Shown here: positions 1-8,058 of the stretch, piece after piece
How positions within the stretch are numbered: position 1 is the stretch's first letter
Layout of the letters: the number at the start of each line of letters is the position of its first letter
Source: Streptomyces sp. ASQP_92
Lineage (GTDB): Bacteria > Actinomycetota > Actinomycetes > Streptomycetales > Streptomycetaceae
Direction of reading: 5' to 3'
Assembly (NCBI RefSeq): GCF_025399895.1
Contig: NZ_JAODUA010000003.1
Coordinates: forward strand, 248,001 to 312,000
Length of the DNA stretch: 64,000 nt
Program-made: the position numbers and the translations under genes
Notes under the pieces: model-generated
The model's database searches: none
What the model saw: the letters and a program-made list of their open reading frames with translations, nothing else
Told to the model about the DNA's origin: nothing

Positions 1-2177
1 GCGGGCTGCCCGGCGCATGGGCAGCGGTCGGCGAGGTGGCGCACGCCCTCGCCCTGGCCCGAGGCCTGCCGGACCGGGGGCGGCGGGCCAGGGCGCTGAA
101 CGACATCGCCCGCGTACGTGCCGAACAGGGCGACCGCGAGCAGGTGTTGGAGTTGCTGGCGGAGGCCGAGTCGGTGGTGGTCGAACGGGACGACCGGGTG
201 CCGGCGTGGGAGTTCCTGCTCGGCGTGCTCGCGGAGACCTATGCCGAACTGGGGGAGCTGGGCCGGGCGCGGCGACTCCTTGTGGAACGGAACGACGAGG
301 CCGCCGTCTGGCACTGGTCGCCCGCCCTCACGGTGGTCCGGGCCTGTCTGGACGCCGATGAGACCGCCCTCGCGCTGGAGATCGCCTCCGCCGCCCCGGA
401 CCCGGCGGGAGCGGAGGCGACCGGCCTGGTCGCCCGGCACCTGGCCCTGGCCGACCGCGTCGACCAGGCGCTTTCGACGGCGTGCGACGCCGAGCCCGCG
501 GGCTTCCTGGTGGCTCTGGTGCAGGTGTCGGCCGTGCTGCGCGAGCGGGGCCGACAGGAGGAGGCCGACCTCCTCTTCGAGCGGATCCGGCGCGTGCCTC
601 GCTCGGCACTGGAGGCGGAACCGATGTTCAAGGCCCTCATCCGGGCCGGTGATCTCGACCGGGCGTGGCAGGTGGCGCGGGGCGCCGAGCGCCACGGAGG
701 CTTCGACAAGTCGAGGATGTGGGTGGTGTTCACCACGGAACTCGCGGCGGTCGGCGCGTTCGGCCTGGCCGAGGACGTGATCGCGCGGCTCCGCCCGCTC
801 GACCGCGCCAGGGCGAGCGGGCCGCTGGCCGTGGCCCTGGCCAAGGCGGGTGAGTTCGACCGGGCCGAGTCCGTGGCGCGGCGGGATCGGGACCGGGACG
901 CGTTGGCGGAGGTGGCCGCGGCGCTGACGGCGGCGGGGCATGTCGACCGGGCCTTGGAGCTCGCGGAGGATGTGGCCGTCGGATACAAGCGCCACGCCGT
1001 GCGGGTACGGGTCGTGGCGGCGCTGGCCGCGACGGGTGACCGGGACCGGGCCGCGGGCCTGGCCCGGTCCCTGCCGTACTGGAAGAACCGGGCCGACGCG
1101 CTCATCGCGGTGGCCCGCCCGGCGGCGAAGTCCGGCGATCGAGCATCGGCCGTGGCCCTGCTGACCGAGACCGAGACCGGGATGCACGCGGCACCGGACG
1201 CGATGACGCGCCTGCGCACGCTGTGCCGGGCCGCGCGGGCGCTCGCGGGGGCCGGCCATGGCGCGCTGGCCACGGCCGTGCTCGCGGACGTCGAACAGGT
1301 CCACGCGGACGTGGCGTCCGAGGAGGCGTCGGAAGCGCAGGCGCGTACCGAGATCACCGGCGAGGTCGCCGACGCCCTCGCGGCCGCCGGCGAGATAGAG
1401 CGCGCCGAGGCGTACTTCAGGGACGGGCTCGGCGCCGATGTCGCCCCGGCCGAGGCGTCCGTCGACGACGGTCCCCTCCTGTTCGACGCCGAGCAGCGGC
1501 CCGTGATGGCCCGGATCGCCCGAGCGGTCGCTGCGAGGGGCGACACCGAGGGCGCGTGGGCGCGCGCCGCGTCCCTCCCACGAGGCCTCCGGGAGTCGGC
1601 TCTCGCCGGCGTCGTCGTGGAGCTTGCCGGGGCCGGGCGGGACGATGAGGCCCGACGGCTGGCCGGGGAACTGTCCGGGATGGTGGCGGACGATCCCGGG
1701 CGCCAAGGGGTGGGTGAACTGGCCGCTGTGCGGCTGGCGTTGGGGGATGCCGAGGGGGCCGCAGCGCTGCTTGTCGACCTTGGGACGGGAACGGGTCCGC
1801 GACTGGGCGTTTCGCCGGTCGTGCTCACCACCCTGCTGACCCTGGGGCAGGGGGACCGGGCGGTGGAGCTGGCTACCGCTCACCGATTCCACGAGACATT
1901 GCCCAGGGCTTACGCCGAACTGATCGAGGCCTGTGCGGCGGCCGGGGACACGGCCCGCGCGGAGGCGCTGCTGGCATCGGCCGGGCTGACGGGTGAGTAC
2001 GCGGCCCGCGCCTGCGCTGCGCTCGCCGTCGCGTCCGCACCGGTTCGCGCCCGGCTCCTGGCGGCTCAGGCGCTCCTTCACGGCGCCTGGACCACGGCCC
2101 TGCCCGCGGTGCTGTGCCTCGAACCGGCGGCCGCGCCCCTGGTCGTGGAAGTGCTGCGGGCCGGGCCGGGCCATTGA
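1..2177 (+). CDS. Helical-repeat (TPR-like) protein, 5'-truncated
   Basis: The frame is open to the window edge, so the real start lies upstream; the first in-window start is a GTG at 36. About 720 residues are visible. They consist almost entirely of degenerate 30-40 residue helical units of the type A-x-A-x-x-G-D-x-x-R-A-x-x-L-A, as expected of a TPR or related alpha-solenoid scaffold. No catalytic motif, signal peptide or membrane segment is seen in the visible part. An effector or HTH domain could lie in the missing N-terminus. It converges on the next gene with only 25 bases between the stops. Specific function unknown. Confidence 0.75.
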   Translation, partial: GLPGAWAAVGEVAHALALARGLPDRGRRARALNDIARVRAEQGDREQVLELLAEAESVVVERDDRVPAWEFLLGVLAETYAELGELGRARRLLVERNDEAAVWHWSPALTVVRACLDADETALALEIASAAPDPAGAEATGLVARHLALADRVDQALSTACDAEPAGFLVALVQVSAVLRERGRQEEADLLFERIRRVPRSALEAEPMFKALIRAGDLDRAWQVARGAERHGGFDKSRMWVVFTTELAAVGAFGLAEDVIARLRPLDRARASGPLAVALAKAGEFDRAESVARRDRDRDALAEVAAALTAAGHVDRALELAEDVAVGYKRHAVRVRVVAALAATGDRDRAAGLARSLPYWKNRADALIAVARPAAKSGDRASAVALLTETETGMHAAPDAMTRLRTLCRAARALAGAGHGALATAVLADVEQVHADVASEEASEAQARTEITGEVADALAAAGEIERAEAYFRDGLGADVAPAEASVDDGPLLFDAEQRPVMARIARAVAARGDTEGAWARAASLPRGLRESALAGVVVELAGAGRDDEARRLAGELSGMVADDPGRQGVGELAAVRLALGDAEGAAALLVDLGTGTGPRLGVSPVVLTTLLTLGQGDRAVELATAHRFHETLPRAYAELIEACAAAGDTARAEALLASAGLTGEYAARACAALAVASAPVRARLLAAQALLHGAWTTALPAVLCLEPAAAPLVVEVLRAGPGH

Positions 2178-2202
2178 ACCGCCCCATGTGCAGAACCGGC
2201 GC

Positions 2203-3231
2203 CTACGCCGACCGCCCCAACGACAACGGATGCACCGGATCCGCGAACGGCACCCCCGACACGAACCGTTCCACCTCGTCCAGTGCCTGATCCGCCATCC
2301 GGTACAGCTCGTTGCCGAGGGAGCCCGCGATGTGGGGGGTCAGCAGGACGTTCGGGAGGGCGTACAACGGGCTGTCCTGAGGCGGGAGTTCGGGGTCCGT
2401 CACGTCCAGGACCGCGTGGAGGCGGCCCGTGAGGAGCTCGGTGAGGAGGGCGGGCTCGTCCACCAGGGAGCCGCGCGCGGTGTTGACCAGGGTGGCTCCC
2501 GTGGGCATCAGGGCCAGTTGGCGCGCGCCGATCATGTGGTGGGTCTCGGGCAGCTGGGGCGCGTGGACGGAGACGACGCTGCTGCGGGCGCACAGCTCGT
2601 CCAGGGATACCGGTTCAACGCCCAGCGCCCCCGCTTCGGTTCCGCTCACATACGGGTCGTACAGCAGGACCTCGAAGTCGAAGGGGCGCAGCAGCTCGAT
2701 CACGCGCCGGCCGATGCGCGACGCGCCGACCAGTCCGACGGTGCGCCGGTAGTTGCCGGTGCGGTCGGTCTCGCTCAGCCACTCGGGGGCGGTACGCAGC
2801 TCGGCGTAGTGCCGGGCCGAGCGCAGCACTTCCTTGCCCGCGAACAGGATCGCGGCCAGCGTGTACTCGGCGACCGGCAGCGCGTTGGCGGCGGCGGCCG
2901 AGGTCACGGCGATGCCGCGGGCCCAACAGGCTTTGGTGACATGGTGCTTGACGGAGCCCGCCGCGTGGACGACCGCGCGCAGGCGGGGGGCGGCGTCCAG
3001 GACGTGCTCGGTGAGCGGGGGAGCGCCCCAGCAGGTGAGCAGGAGCTCGGCGCCGGCCAGGGCCTCGGCGACCGGTCCGGTGGGCGCCGTGAGGTCGTGG
3101 GCGACGAGGTGCGGGTCGGTGCGGGTGAGGGCGGCGAGCCGGGTGCGGTGGCGCTCGGTGAGGAGGCGCTCCGCGATGCCGGGACCCATCGCGAGCAGCA
3201 GAGCGGGCCGGTTGTCAGTGGTGTGGTGCAT
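2203..3231 (-). CDS. D-isomer-specific 2-hydroxyacid dehydrogenase family protein
   Basis: The protein has the two-domain fold of the family. The Rossmann loop is GLVGASRIG (a G-x-x-G-x-x-x-G variant). The substrate Arg lies in NTARGSLVDE and the catalytic His in LTPHIAGS. It is expected to be a cytoplasmic NAD(P)-dependent 2-ketoacid/2-hydroxyacid oxidoreductase; the substrate cannot be read. I chose the ATG at 3231 because GAGGAG lies 13 bases upstream. An in-frame GTG at 3252 has no ribosome site. It is the last gene of the sugar-transport operon, 58 bases after the second permease, so it probably acts on a product of the imported sugar. Confidence 0.85.
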   Translation of the reverse strand: MHHTTDNRPALLLAMGPGIAERLLTERHRTRLAALTRTDPHLVAHDLTAPTGPVAEALAGAELLLTCWGAPPLTEHVLDAAPRLRAVVHAAGSVKHHVTKACWARGIAVTSAAAANALPVAEYTLAAILFAGKEVLRSARHYAELRTAPEWLSETDRTGNYRRTVGLVGASRIGRRVIELLRPFDFEVLLYDPYVSGTEAGALGVEPVSLDELCARSSVVSVHAPQLPETHHMIGARQLALMPTGATLVNTARGSLVDEPALLTELLTGRLHAVLDVTDPELPPQDSPLYALPNVLLTPHIAGSLGNELYRMADQALDEVERFVSGVPFADPVHPLSLGRSA

Positions 3232-3289
3232 GGTGGGACTGGGGCTCCTCACGAGGCGCTGGCCAGGGGTAACCGGATGTGGGGGCCGC

Positions 3290-4162
3290 TCATTTGACGC
3301 TGCCGGCGGCGAGCCCGGCCCTCCAGTGCCGTTGGAGGGAGACGAAGGCGACGATCAGGGGGATGACGGCGAGGAGGGAGCCGGTGACGACGAGAGGGTA
3401 GTAGCCCGGCTCGGCATGGGTGTTGCTGTTCCAGGCGTACAGACCGAGGCTCAGCGGGAAGAGCTTCTGGTCGCTGAGCATGACCAGGGGGAGGAAGAAG
3501 TTGTTCCAGATCGCGGTGAACTGGAAGAGGAACACGGTCACGAAGCCCGGCATCATCATGCGCAGACCGATCGACCAGAAGGTGCGCAGCTCGCCCGCGC
3601 CGTCGATACGGGCGGCCTCCAGAGCCTCGTCGGGGATGTAGCTCGCGCTGAACACCCGGGACAGATACACCCCGAACGGATTGACCAGAACGGGTATCAG
3701 GACCGACCAGTACGTGTTGACCAGGCCGACCTCGCTCGCCAGGAGATACATGGGCAGGGCGAGCGCCGTGGTCGGCACGAGCACGCCCAGCAGCACCACG
3801 CCGAACAGCTTCTCCTTGCCGTGGAAGGCGTACTTGTCGAAGGCGTACCCCGCGGCGACGCTGACCAGCGCGCACACGGCCGCGCCGCCACCCGCGTACA
3901 CAAGGGAGTTGAGGTACCACCGGAAGTAGACGCCGTCGCCGTACGAGGCCAGCTGCGACAGGTTGTGGCCCAGGTCGAAGCCCCTGAACGAGAACGCCTC
4001 GCCGGACAGCAGACCGCCGGTGTCCTTGGTGGCGGCCGTGACCAGCCACACCAGGGGGAAGAGCGTGTAGACGACGGACAGCAGGAGCGCGCCGTTGACC
4101 GCGGTCCTGGACAGCCAGCGGCGCGAGGGCCACCGGGGTCCGGCGGTGGTGAAGGAGGTCAT
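3290..4162 (-). CDS. Sugar ABC transporter permease, MalG-like
   Basis: 290 residues with six predicted membrane helices and the cytoplasmic EAA loop (EALEAARIDGAGE, about residue 190) that docks on the ATPase, typical of CUT1 carbohydrate permeases. The start ATG overlaps the stop of the upstream permease in an ATGA arrangement, which indicates translational coupling. The open frame extends further upstream, but that portion overlaps the preceding permease and lacks its own ribosome site. It is the inner-membrane partner of the permease at 4159-5250 and of the binding protein at 5255-6583. Confidence 0.93.
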   Translation of the reverse strand: MTSFTTAGPRWPSRRWLSRTAVNGALLLSVVYTLFPLVWLVTAATKDTGGLLSGEAFSFRGFDLGHNLSQLASYGDGVYFRWYLNSLVYAGGGAAVCALVSVAAGYAFDKYAFHGKEKLFGVVLLGVLVPTTALALPMYLLASEVGLVNTYWSVLIPVLVNPFGVYLSRVFSASYIPDEALEAARIDGAGELRTFWSIGLRMMMPGFVTVFLFQFTAIWNNFFLPLVMLSDQKLFPLSLGLYAWNSNTHAEPGYYPLVVTGSLLAVIPLIVAFVSLQRHWRAGLAAGSVK

Positions 4163-5250
4163 GCCGCGGCCCCCTTCCGTTGGGTGAGACGGGTGACGAC
4201 GAAGGAGAGCAGGGCCGCCGCGAGGGCGAGGAGCACGGCGGAGGCGGCGGCCAGACCGTAGTCGTTGCGGCTGAAGGCCGCGGTGTAGGCGTACATGTTG
4301 GGCGTCCAGGTGGAGGTGACCGTGGAACTGCCGCCCTGATTGAGGATCAGGGGTTCGGTGAAGAGCTGGAGCGAGCCGATGACGGTGAACAGCGCCACCA
4401 TCGTCAACGAGGCGCGGATCAGCGGGAGTTTGATGCCGAACGCGGTGCGCCACTCACCCGCGCCGTCCATGGTGGCCGCCTCCAGGACCGAGCGGTCGAT
4501 GGCCTGGAGCGCCGCGTAGAAGATCACCATGTTGTAGCCGAGCCACTCCCACAGCGCGATGTTCACGACGGAGGGGAGCGTGCCGCCGGAGGAGAAGAAG
4601 TCGAAGCCGATGCCGCCGGAGTTCATGGCCCTCACGACCGGGCTGAGGCCCGGGGTGTAGAGGTAGACCCAGACCAGCGCGGCGATGATCCCGGGCACGG
4701 CGTGCGGCAGGAACAGGGCGAGCTGGAAGAAGCGGCGGGCGCGGGCCAGCGTCGAGTCGAGCAGCAGCGCGAGCGCGAGGGCGCCACCGACCATCAGCGG
4801 GATGTAGACCACGCAGTAGCCGGCGAGCACCCAGAAGCCCTCGCGAAAGGCTCGGTCACCCAGCGCCGCCGTGTAGTTGTCGAGCCCGCTGAACACGGAA
4901 CGGGCGCCCCCGAAGCCGAGCCCCGACTGCTTCTCGGTGAACAGGCTCAGCCAGAGCGCGTACCCGATCGGCACCACCGTCACGGCGGTGAACAGGACGA
5001 AGAACGGGGCGAGGAGCACCCCCGCGGCGGCGTTCGTACGTCCCCGGCCCCGGCGGGCCGCCCGGCGGGTGGTGTCGGTGCTCGGGGTGTCCGGGGTGGT
5101 GGCGTGGGCCGGGGTGCTCGGAGTGCCCGGGGGTGTGGCGTGGGCCGGGGGGCCGGGGGTGGCCGGGGCGCGGGGGGTTTCCGTGTCCGGGCATGGCACG
5201 TGCGCGGCGCCTCCCGCCGCCGGCCCCTCGGCGCGCCCCTTCGTCCTCAT
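4159..5250 (-). CDS. Sugar ABC transporter permease, MalF-like
   Basis: 363 residues. An unusual cytoplasmic N-terminal tail of about 70 residues is rich in Pro, Thr and His, with repeated P-x-H-A-T-P blocks. Six predicted membrane helices and an EAA loop (LEAATMDGAGEW) follow. It is a CUT1-type permease forming a heterodimer with the adjacent MalG-like subunit. It starts 4 bases after the binding-protein stop, so the three genes form one operon. The tail is longer than usual for the family and looks disordered; an internal start nearer the first helix cannot be excluded. Confidence 0.9.
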   Translation of the reverse strand: MRTKGRAEGPAAGGAAHVPCPDTETPRAPATPGPPAHATPPGTPSTPAHATTPDTPSTDTTRRAARRGRGRTNAAAGVLLAPFFVLFTAVTVVPIGYALWLSLFTEKQSGLGFGGARSVFSGLDNYTAALGDRAFREGFWVLAGYCVVYIPLMVGGALALALLLDSTLARARRFFQLALFLPHAVPGIIAALVWVYLYTPGLSPVVRAMNSGGIGFDFFSSGGTLPSVVNIALWEWLGYNMVIFYAALQAIDRSVLEAATMDGAGEWRTAFGIKLPLIRASLTMVALFTVIGSLQLFTEPLILNQGGSSTVTSTWTPNMYAYTAAFSRNDYGLAAASAVLLALAAALLSFVVTRLTQRKGAAA

Positions 5251-5254
5251 GCGG

Positions 5255-6583
5255 TCAGCCCTCGACCTTCAGGCCGCGCTTCTTCAGCTCGGTCACGGTG
5301 GCGTCGTGGGCGGCCCTGATCGCGTCGGTGATCTTCACGGAGCCGCCGGCCACCTTGCCGAGCTGGTCCTTCAGCGTGGTGTTGGTGGTGCCCATGCTCG
5401 GGCCCCAGCCCCAGTTGGCGTTGATCGAGCTGCCCGCGGCGTCGAAGAGCCGGTAGATGTCCTGGCCGGTGTAGAAGCTCGCGTCGAAGGCCTTCTTGGC
5501 GGTCGGGCGCAGCGCGATGTCCGCCGGGAAGGCGCTCGACGTACCGGACTTGATGCGGGCGCCGACACCGTCCTCGGTGGTTGACATCCACCGGGCGAAC
5601 TCCAGGGCCGCCGCGGTCTTGGTGCTGCCCTTGGTCACGGCCCAGGTGGAGCCGCCGAGCATGCCGCTGGCGGGCTTGCCGTCCCAGCTGGGGACCGGGG
5701 CCACCGCCCACTTGCCGCTCTGGTCGGGCACGGTGCCCTTGAGGACACCCGCGCCCCAGGAGGCGCCGAGGTAGCCGACGGTGGAGCCGTCCTTGAGGGA
5801 GGCCGTCCACTCGGGGCTGAAGGAGACCGCGTTCTGCACCAGCTTGTCGTCGATCAGGCCCTGCCAGTAGTCGGCGACCTTGTTGGTGGCGGCGTCGGCG
5901 GTGTTGAGCTTCCAGGTGTCGCCGTCGGCCTTGAACCACTGGGCCCCGGCCTGCCAGGCCATCGCCTCGAAGGTGGTGGGGTCGTCGGGGAAGAACGTGC
6001 CGATGTGCGCCTTGGGGTCGGCGGCCTTGGCCTTCTGTGCCGCTGCCTTGAACTCGGCCCAGGTCCTGGGGACTTCGATGTGGTTCTTCTCGAAGAAGTC
6101 CTTGCGGTAGTAGTACGCCTGGGGCGCCGCGTCGAAGGGGATCGCCCAGTTCTTGCCGCCGAGCGTGGTCTGCTGGATCGACTGCGGCAGGAACTGCTTC
6201 TTCACGTCGTCGGTGACGTACTCGCTGATGTCCTGGAGCGAGCCCTGGCTGACGAACTCCGGCAGCATCGGGTACTCGACGGTGACGAGGTCCGGGGCGT
6301 TGCCCGCCTTCACCGCGTTGGAGATCTTGGCGTAGCCGCCGGCGTTGCCGGAGGGGATCTCCTCGAACTTCACCTGGATGTTCTTGTGGGAGGCGTTGAA
6401 GGCGTCCACCACGTCCTTGGAGCCCTTCTGCCAGGCCCAGAACGTGAGGGTGACGGGCTTGTCGGCGGTGCCCTTGCCCGCGTCGCTCGTCTTGTCGCCC
6501 CCGCCGCCGCACGCCGTGAGCACGGCGAGAGCGGTGGAGGCGGCGACGAGGGCGGAGGTCGATCTGGTCCAACTGCGGCTCAC
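5255..6583 (-). CDS. Sugar-binding lipoprotein of an ABC transporter (SBP family 1)
   Basis: 442 residues with a lipoprotein signal peptide: a short basic start, a hydrophobic core, and lipobox LTAC with Cys at about residue 25, followed by a Gly-rich linker. The mature part is a typical extracellular carbohydrate-binding protein (TFWAWQKGSKDVVDAFN opening, PDLVTVEY segment). It captures the sugar outside the membrane for the two downstream permeases. The GTG start has AGGAG 8 bases upstream. No ATP-binding subunit gene is present, so the transporter presumably uses a shared ATPase such as MsiK. The ligand is unknown. Confidence 0.93.
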   Translation of the reverse strand: MSRSWTRSTSALVAASTALAVLTACGGGGDKTSDAGKGTADKPVTLTFWAWQKGSKDVVDAFNASHKNIQVKFEEIPSGNAGGYAKISNAVKAGNAPDLVTVEYPMLPEFVSQGSLQDISEYVTDDVKKQFLPQSIQQTTLGGKNWAIPFDAAPQAYYYRKDFFEKNHIEVPRTWAEFKAAAQKAKAADPKAHIGTFFPDDPTTFEAMAWQAGAQWFKADGDTWKLNTADAATNKVADYWQGLIDDKLVQNAVSFSPEWTASLKDGSTVGYLGASWGAGVLKGTVPDQSGKWAVAPVPSWDGKPASGMLGGSTWAVTKGSTKTAAALEFARWMSTTEDGVGARIKSGTSSAFPADIALRPTAKKAFDASFYTGQDIYRLFDAAGSSINANWGWGPSMGTTNTTLKDQLGKVAGGSVKITDAIRAAHDATVTELKKRGLKVEG

Positions 6584-6707
6584 GGAACGGCTCCTGAACG
6601 TGAGGGGACGAGGCGATGGCCGCGATCCTTGGCCCAGCGCTGACCGAAGTCAAGAGCGAAAGTTCGATTGATCGAAAAAAGATCAGAGGAAGAGTGAACG
6701 CTCCTAT
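6584..6707 (-). promoter_or_regulatory. Promoter and operator of the sugar-transport operon
   Basis: Reading towards the binding-protein gene, there is a -35 TTGACT (6648-6653), a 17-base spacer and a -10 AAGGAT (6625-6630), giving a leader of about 35 bases. A palindrome of TTCGAT and ATCGAA arms around TG (6663-6676) sits just upstream of the -35. The same arms occur in front of the regulator/DUF2264 pair at 7917-7970, so this is the likely operator of the regulator encoded at 6708-7859. Confidence 0.6.
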
Positions 6708-7859
6708 TCAGGATTGAACGCTCATCGGGTCCCGGAGGGTGTCGGACGGGGCTCCGCAGGAGGCCCGCACCCGCAGCCTCGGCAGCAGGTCGACATGGCG
6801 GCGCGGCGACTCCTCACCCCCGGCCGGACCGGGCCCGCCCGTGCCGCGCAGCCGCTCGATCAGGAGCTCGGCCGCGTGCCGCCCCACCTCGTGCTTGGGC
6901 GGGGCCACCGCGGTGAGCGGGATGTCCGCGAGCGCCGCCACCTCGTCGTCGTACGCCACGAGCGCCAGGTCGTCGGGCACCCGTACGCCCAGCTCGGCCA
7001 GGCGCTGCACGATCCGGATGGCGTCCACGTCGTTGTGCACCAGCGCCGCCGTGGCCTGCCCGGACACGACCGCGCGGCGCAGCGCCCGCACCGCCCGCTC
7101 GAACCCTTCGGGGTCCGCCTCCGCCGACACCGAGCCGATGACGGGCACCGGCGCGGTGAGGCCGAGCGCGTCGAGCGCGTGCCGGTATCCGGCGCGCACC
7201 GCGATCGCGGTGGGGCTGTCCGCGCGGGCCACGAGCAGGGGCGTGGCATGGCCGAGCCCGAGCAGGTGGCGCAGCGCGATGAGCACGCCGTGGCTGTGGT
7301 CGGAGCAGACCCGGTCCAGGTCGTCCAGCTCCCGGCCGGGCACGCCGCGCCGCTCCAGGAGGACGGTGGGCACCGGAAGGCCGGCGATCCAGGCGCCGTG
7401 CTCGACCGGGTCGTCCGGCTCCTTCCAGCCCGGCGCGATCAGGAGGCCCTCGGCTCCGGCCGCGAGCAGGCCGGCCGCCCGGCCCGCGTCCTCCTGCGGC
7501 CGGTAGTCCGAGATCCGCAGGATCAGCCGGGCCCCGGCCGCCGCGGCCGCCTCGTGCGCGCCCCGGATGACCTCGGCGAAGTAGTAGGTGGCATTGGGGG
7601 CGAGCATGCCGATGACCAGTTCGCGCGCCGCCTCGCCCCGGGGCTGGGCCGCCTGCGGGGCGCCCTTCCCGGCGCCGGGCCAGGAGACCGAACCGTGCAC
7701 CCGGTCCAGGCGGCCCTGGTTGGCCAGCAACTCCACGTCCCGCCGGACGGTCACCGGCGAGACCCCGAGCTGGCCGGCGAGCTCGGAGACCCGCGCCGAC
7801 CCCCGCCCGCGCACCAGCTCCAGCAGTCGGTCATGACGTTCAGCAGCACTTTCACGCAC
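6708..7859 (-). CDS. Transcriptional regulator: DeoR-type HTH with LacI-type sugar-sensing domain
   Basis: 383 residues. Residues 1-60 form a winged HTH of the DeoR type (VSELAGQLGVSPVTVRRDVE). Residues about 80-350 form a LacI/periplasmic-binding-protein-like effector domain (VIGMLAPNATYYFAEVIRGA; ALVHNDVDAIRIVQ). This hybrid is common in Streptomyces carbohydrate loci. The GTG start has AAGGGG about 9 bases upstream. It lies between the transport operon and the divergent DUF2264 gene, and matching inverted repeats occur in both flanking promoters. It is therefore inferred to be the local regulator, responding to the transported sugar or a derivative. Confidence 0.87.
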   Translation of the reverse strand: MRESAAERHDRLLELVRGRGSARVSELAGQLGVSPVTVRRDVELLANQGRLDRVHGSVSWPGAGKGAPQAAQPRGEAARELVIGMLAPNATYYFAEVIRGAHEAAAAAGARLILRISDYRPQEDAGRAAGLLAAGAEGLLIAPGWKEPDDPVEHGAWIAGLPVPTVLLERRGVPGRELDDLDRVCSDHSHGVLIALRHLLGLGHATPLLVARADSPTAIAVRAGYRHALDALGLTAPVPVIGSVSAEADPEGFERAVRALRRAVVSGQATAALVHNDVDAIRIVQRLAELGVRVPDDLALVAYDDEVAALADIPLTAVAPPKHEVGRHAAELLIERLRGTGGPGPAGGEESPRRHVDLLPRLRVRASCGAPSDTLRDPMSVQS

Positions 7860-7916
7860 GGCGGCATCCCCTTCGCGGTGTGGTGGCCCGGTTGGGCCCC
7901 GACCTTAATGCACCGT

Positions 7917-7985
7917 GATCGAACGGCGGCAGTTTCGATCATTCGGTCAGATCCATTGACGTTCGATCAAAGCGAGTTCTAAGTT
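7917..7985 (+). promoter_or_regulatory. Operators and promoter of the DUF2264 gene
   Basis: GATCGAA (7918-7924) and TTCGATC (7934-7940) form a perfect inverted repeat with a short spacer. A further TTCGATC (7962-7968) lies directly after TTGACG (7956-7961), a good -35, with TAAGTT (7980-7985) as -10 at an 18-base spacing. A protein bound at 7962 would therefore sit inside the promoter, consistent with repression. The same inverted repeat could also serve the leftward regulator gene. Confidence 0.6.
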
Positions 7986-8058
7986 CCCAGAGATTCGCGC
8001 AGCGCCCCACCCCCGGGTGGTGCCGCCCACCGCCGCCCCCCGAGGGAGCGTTCGCGTC

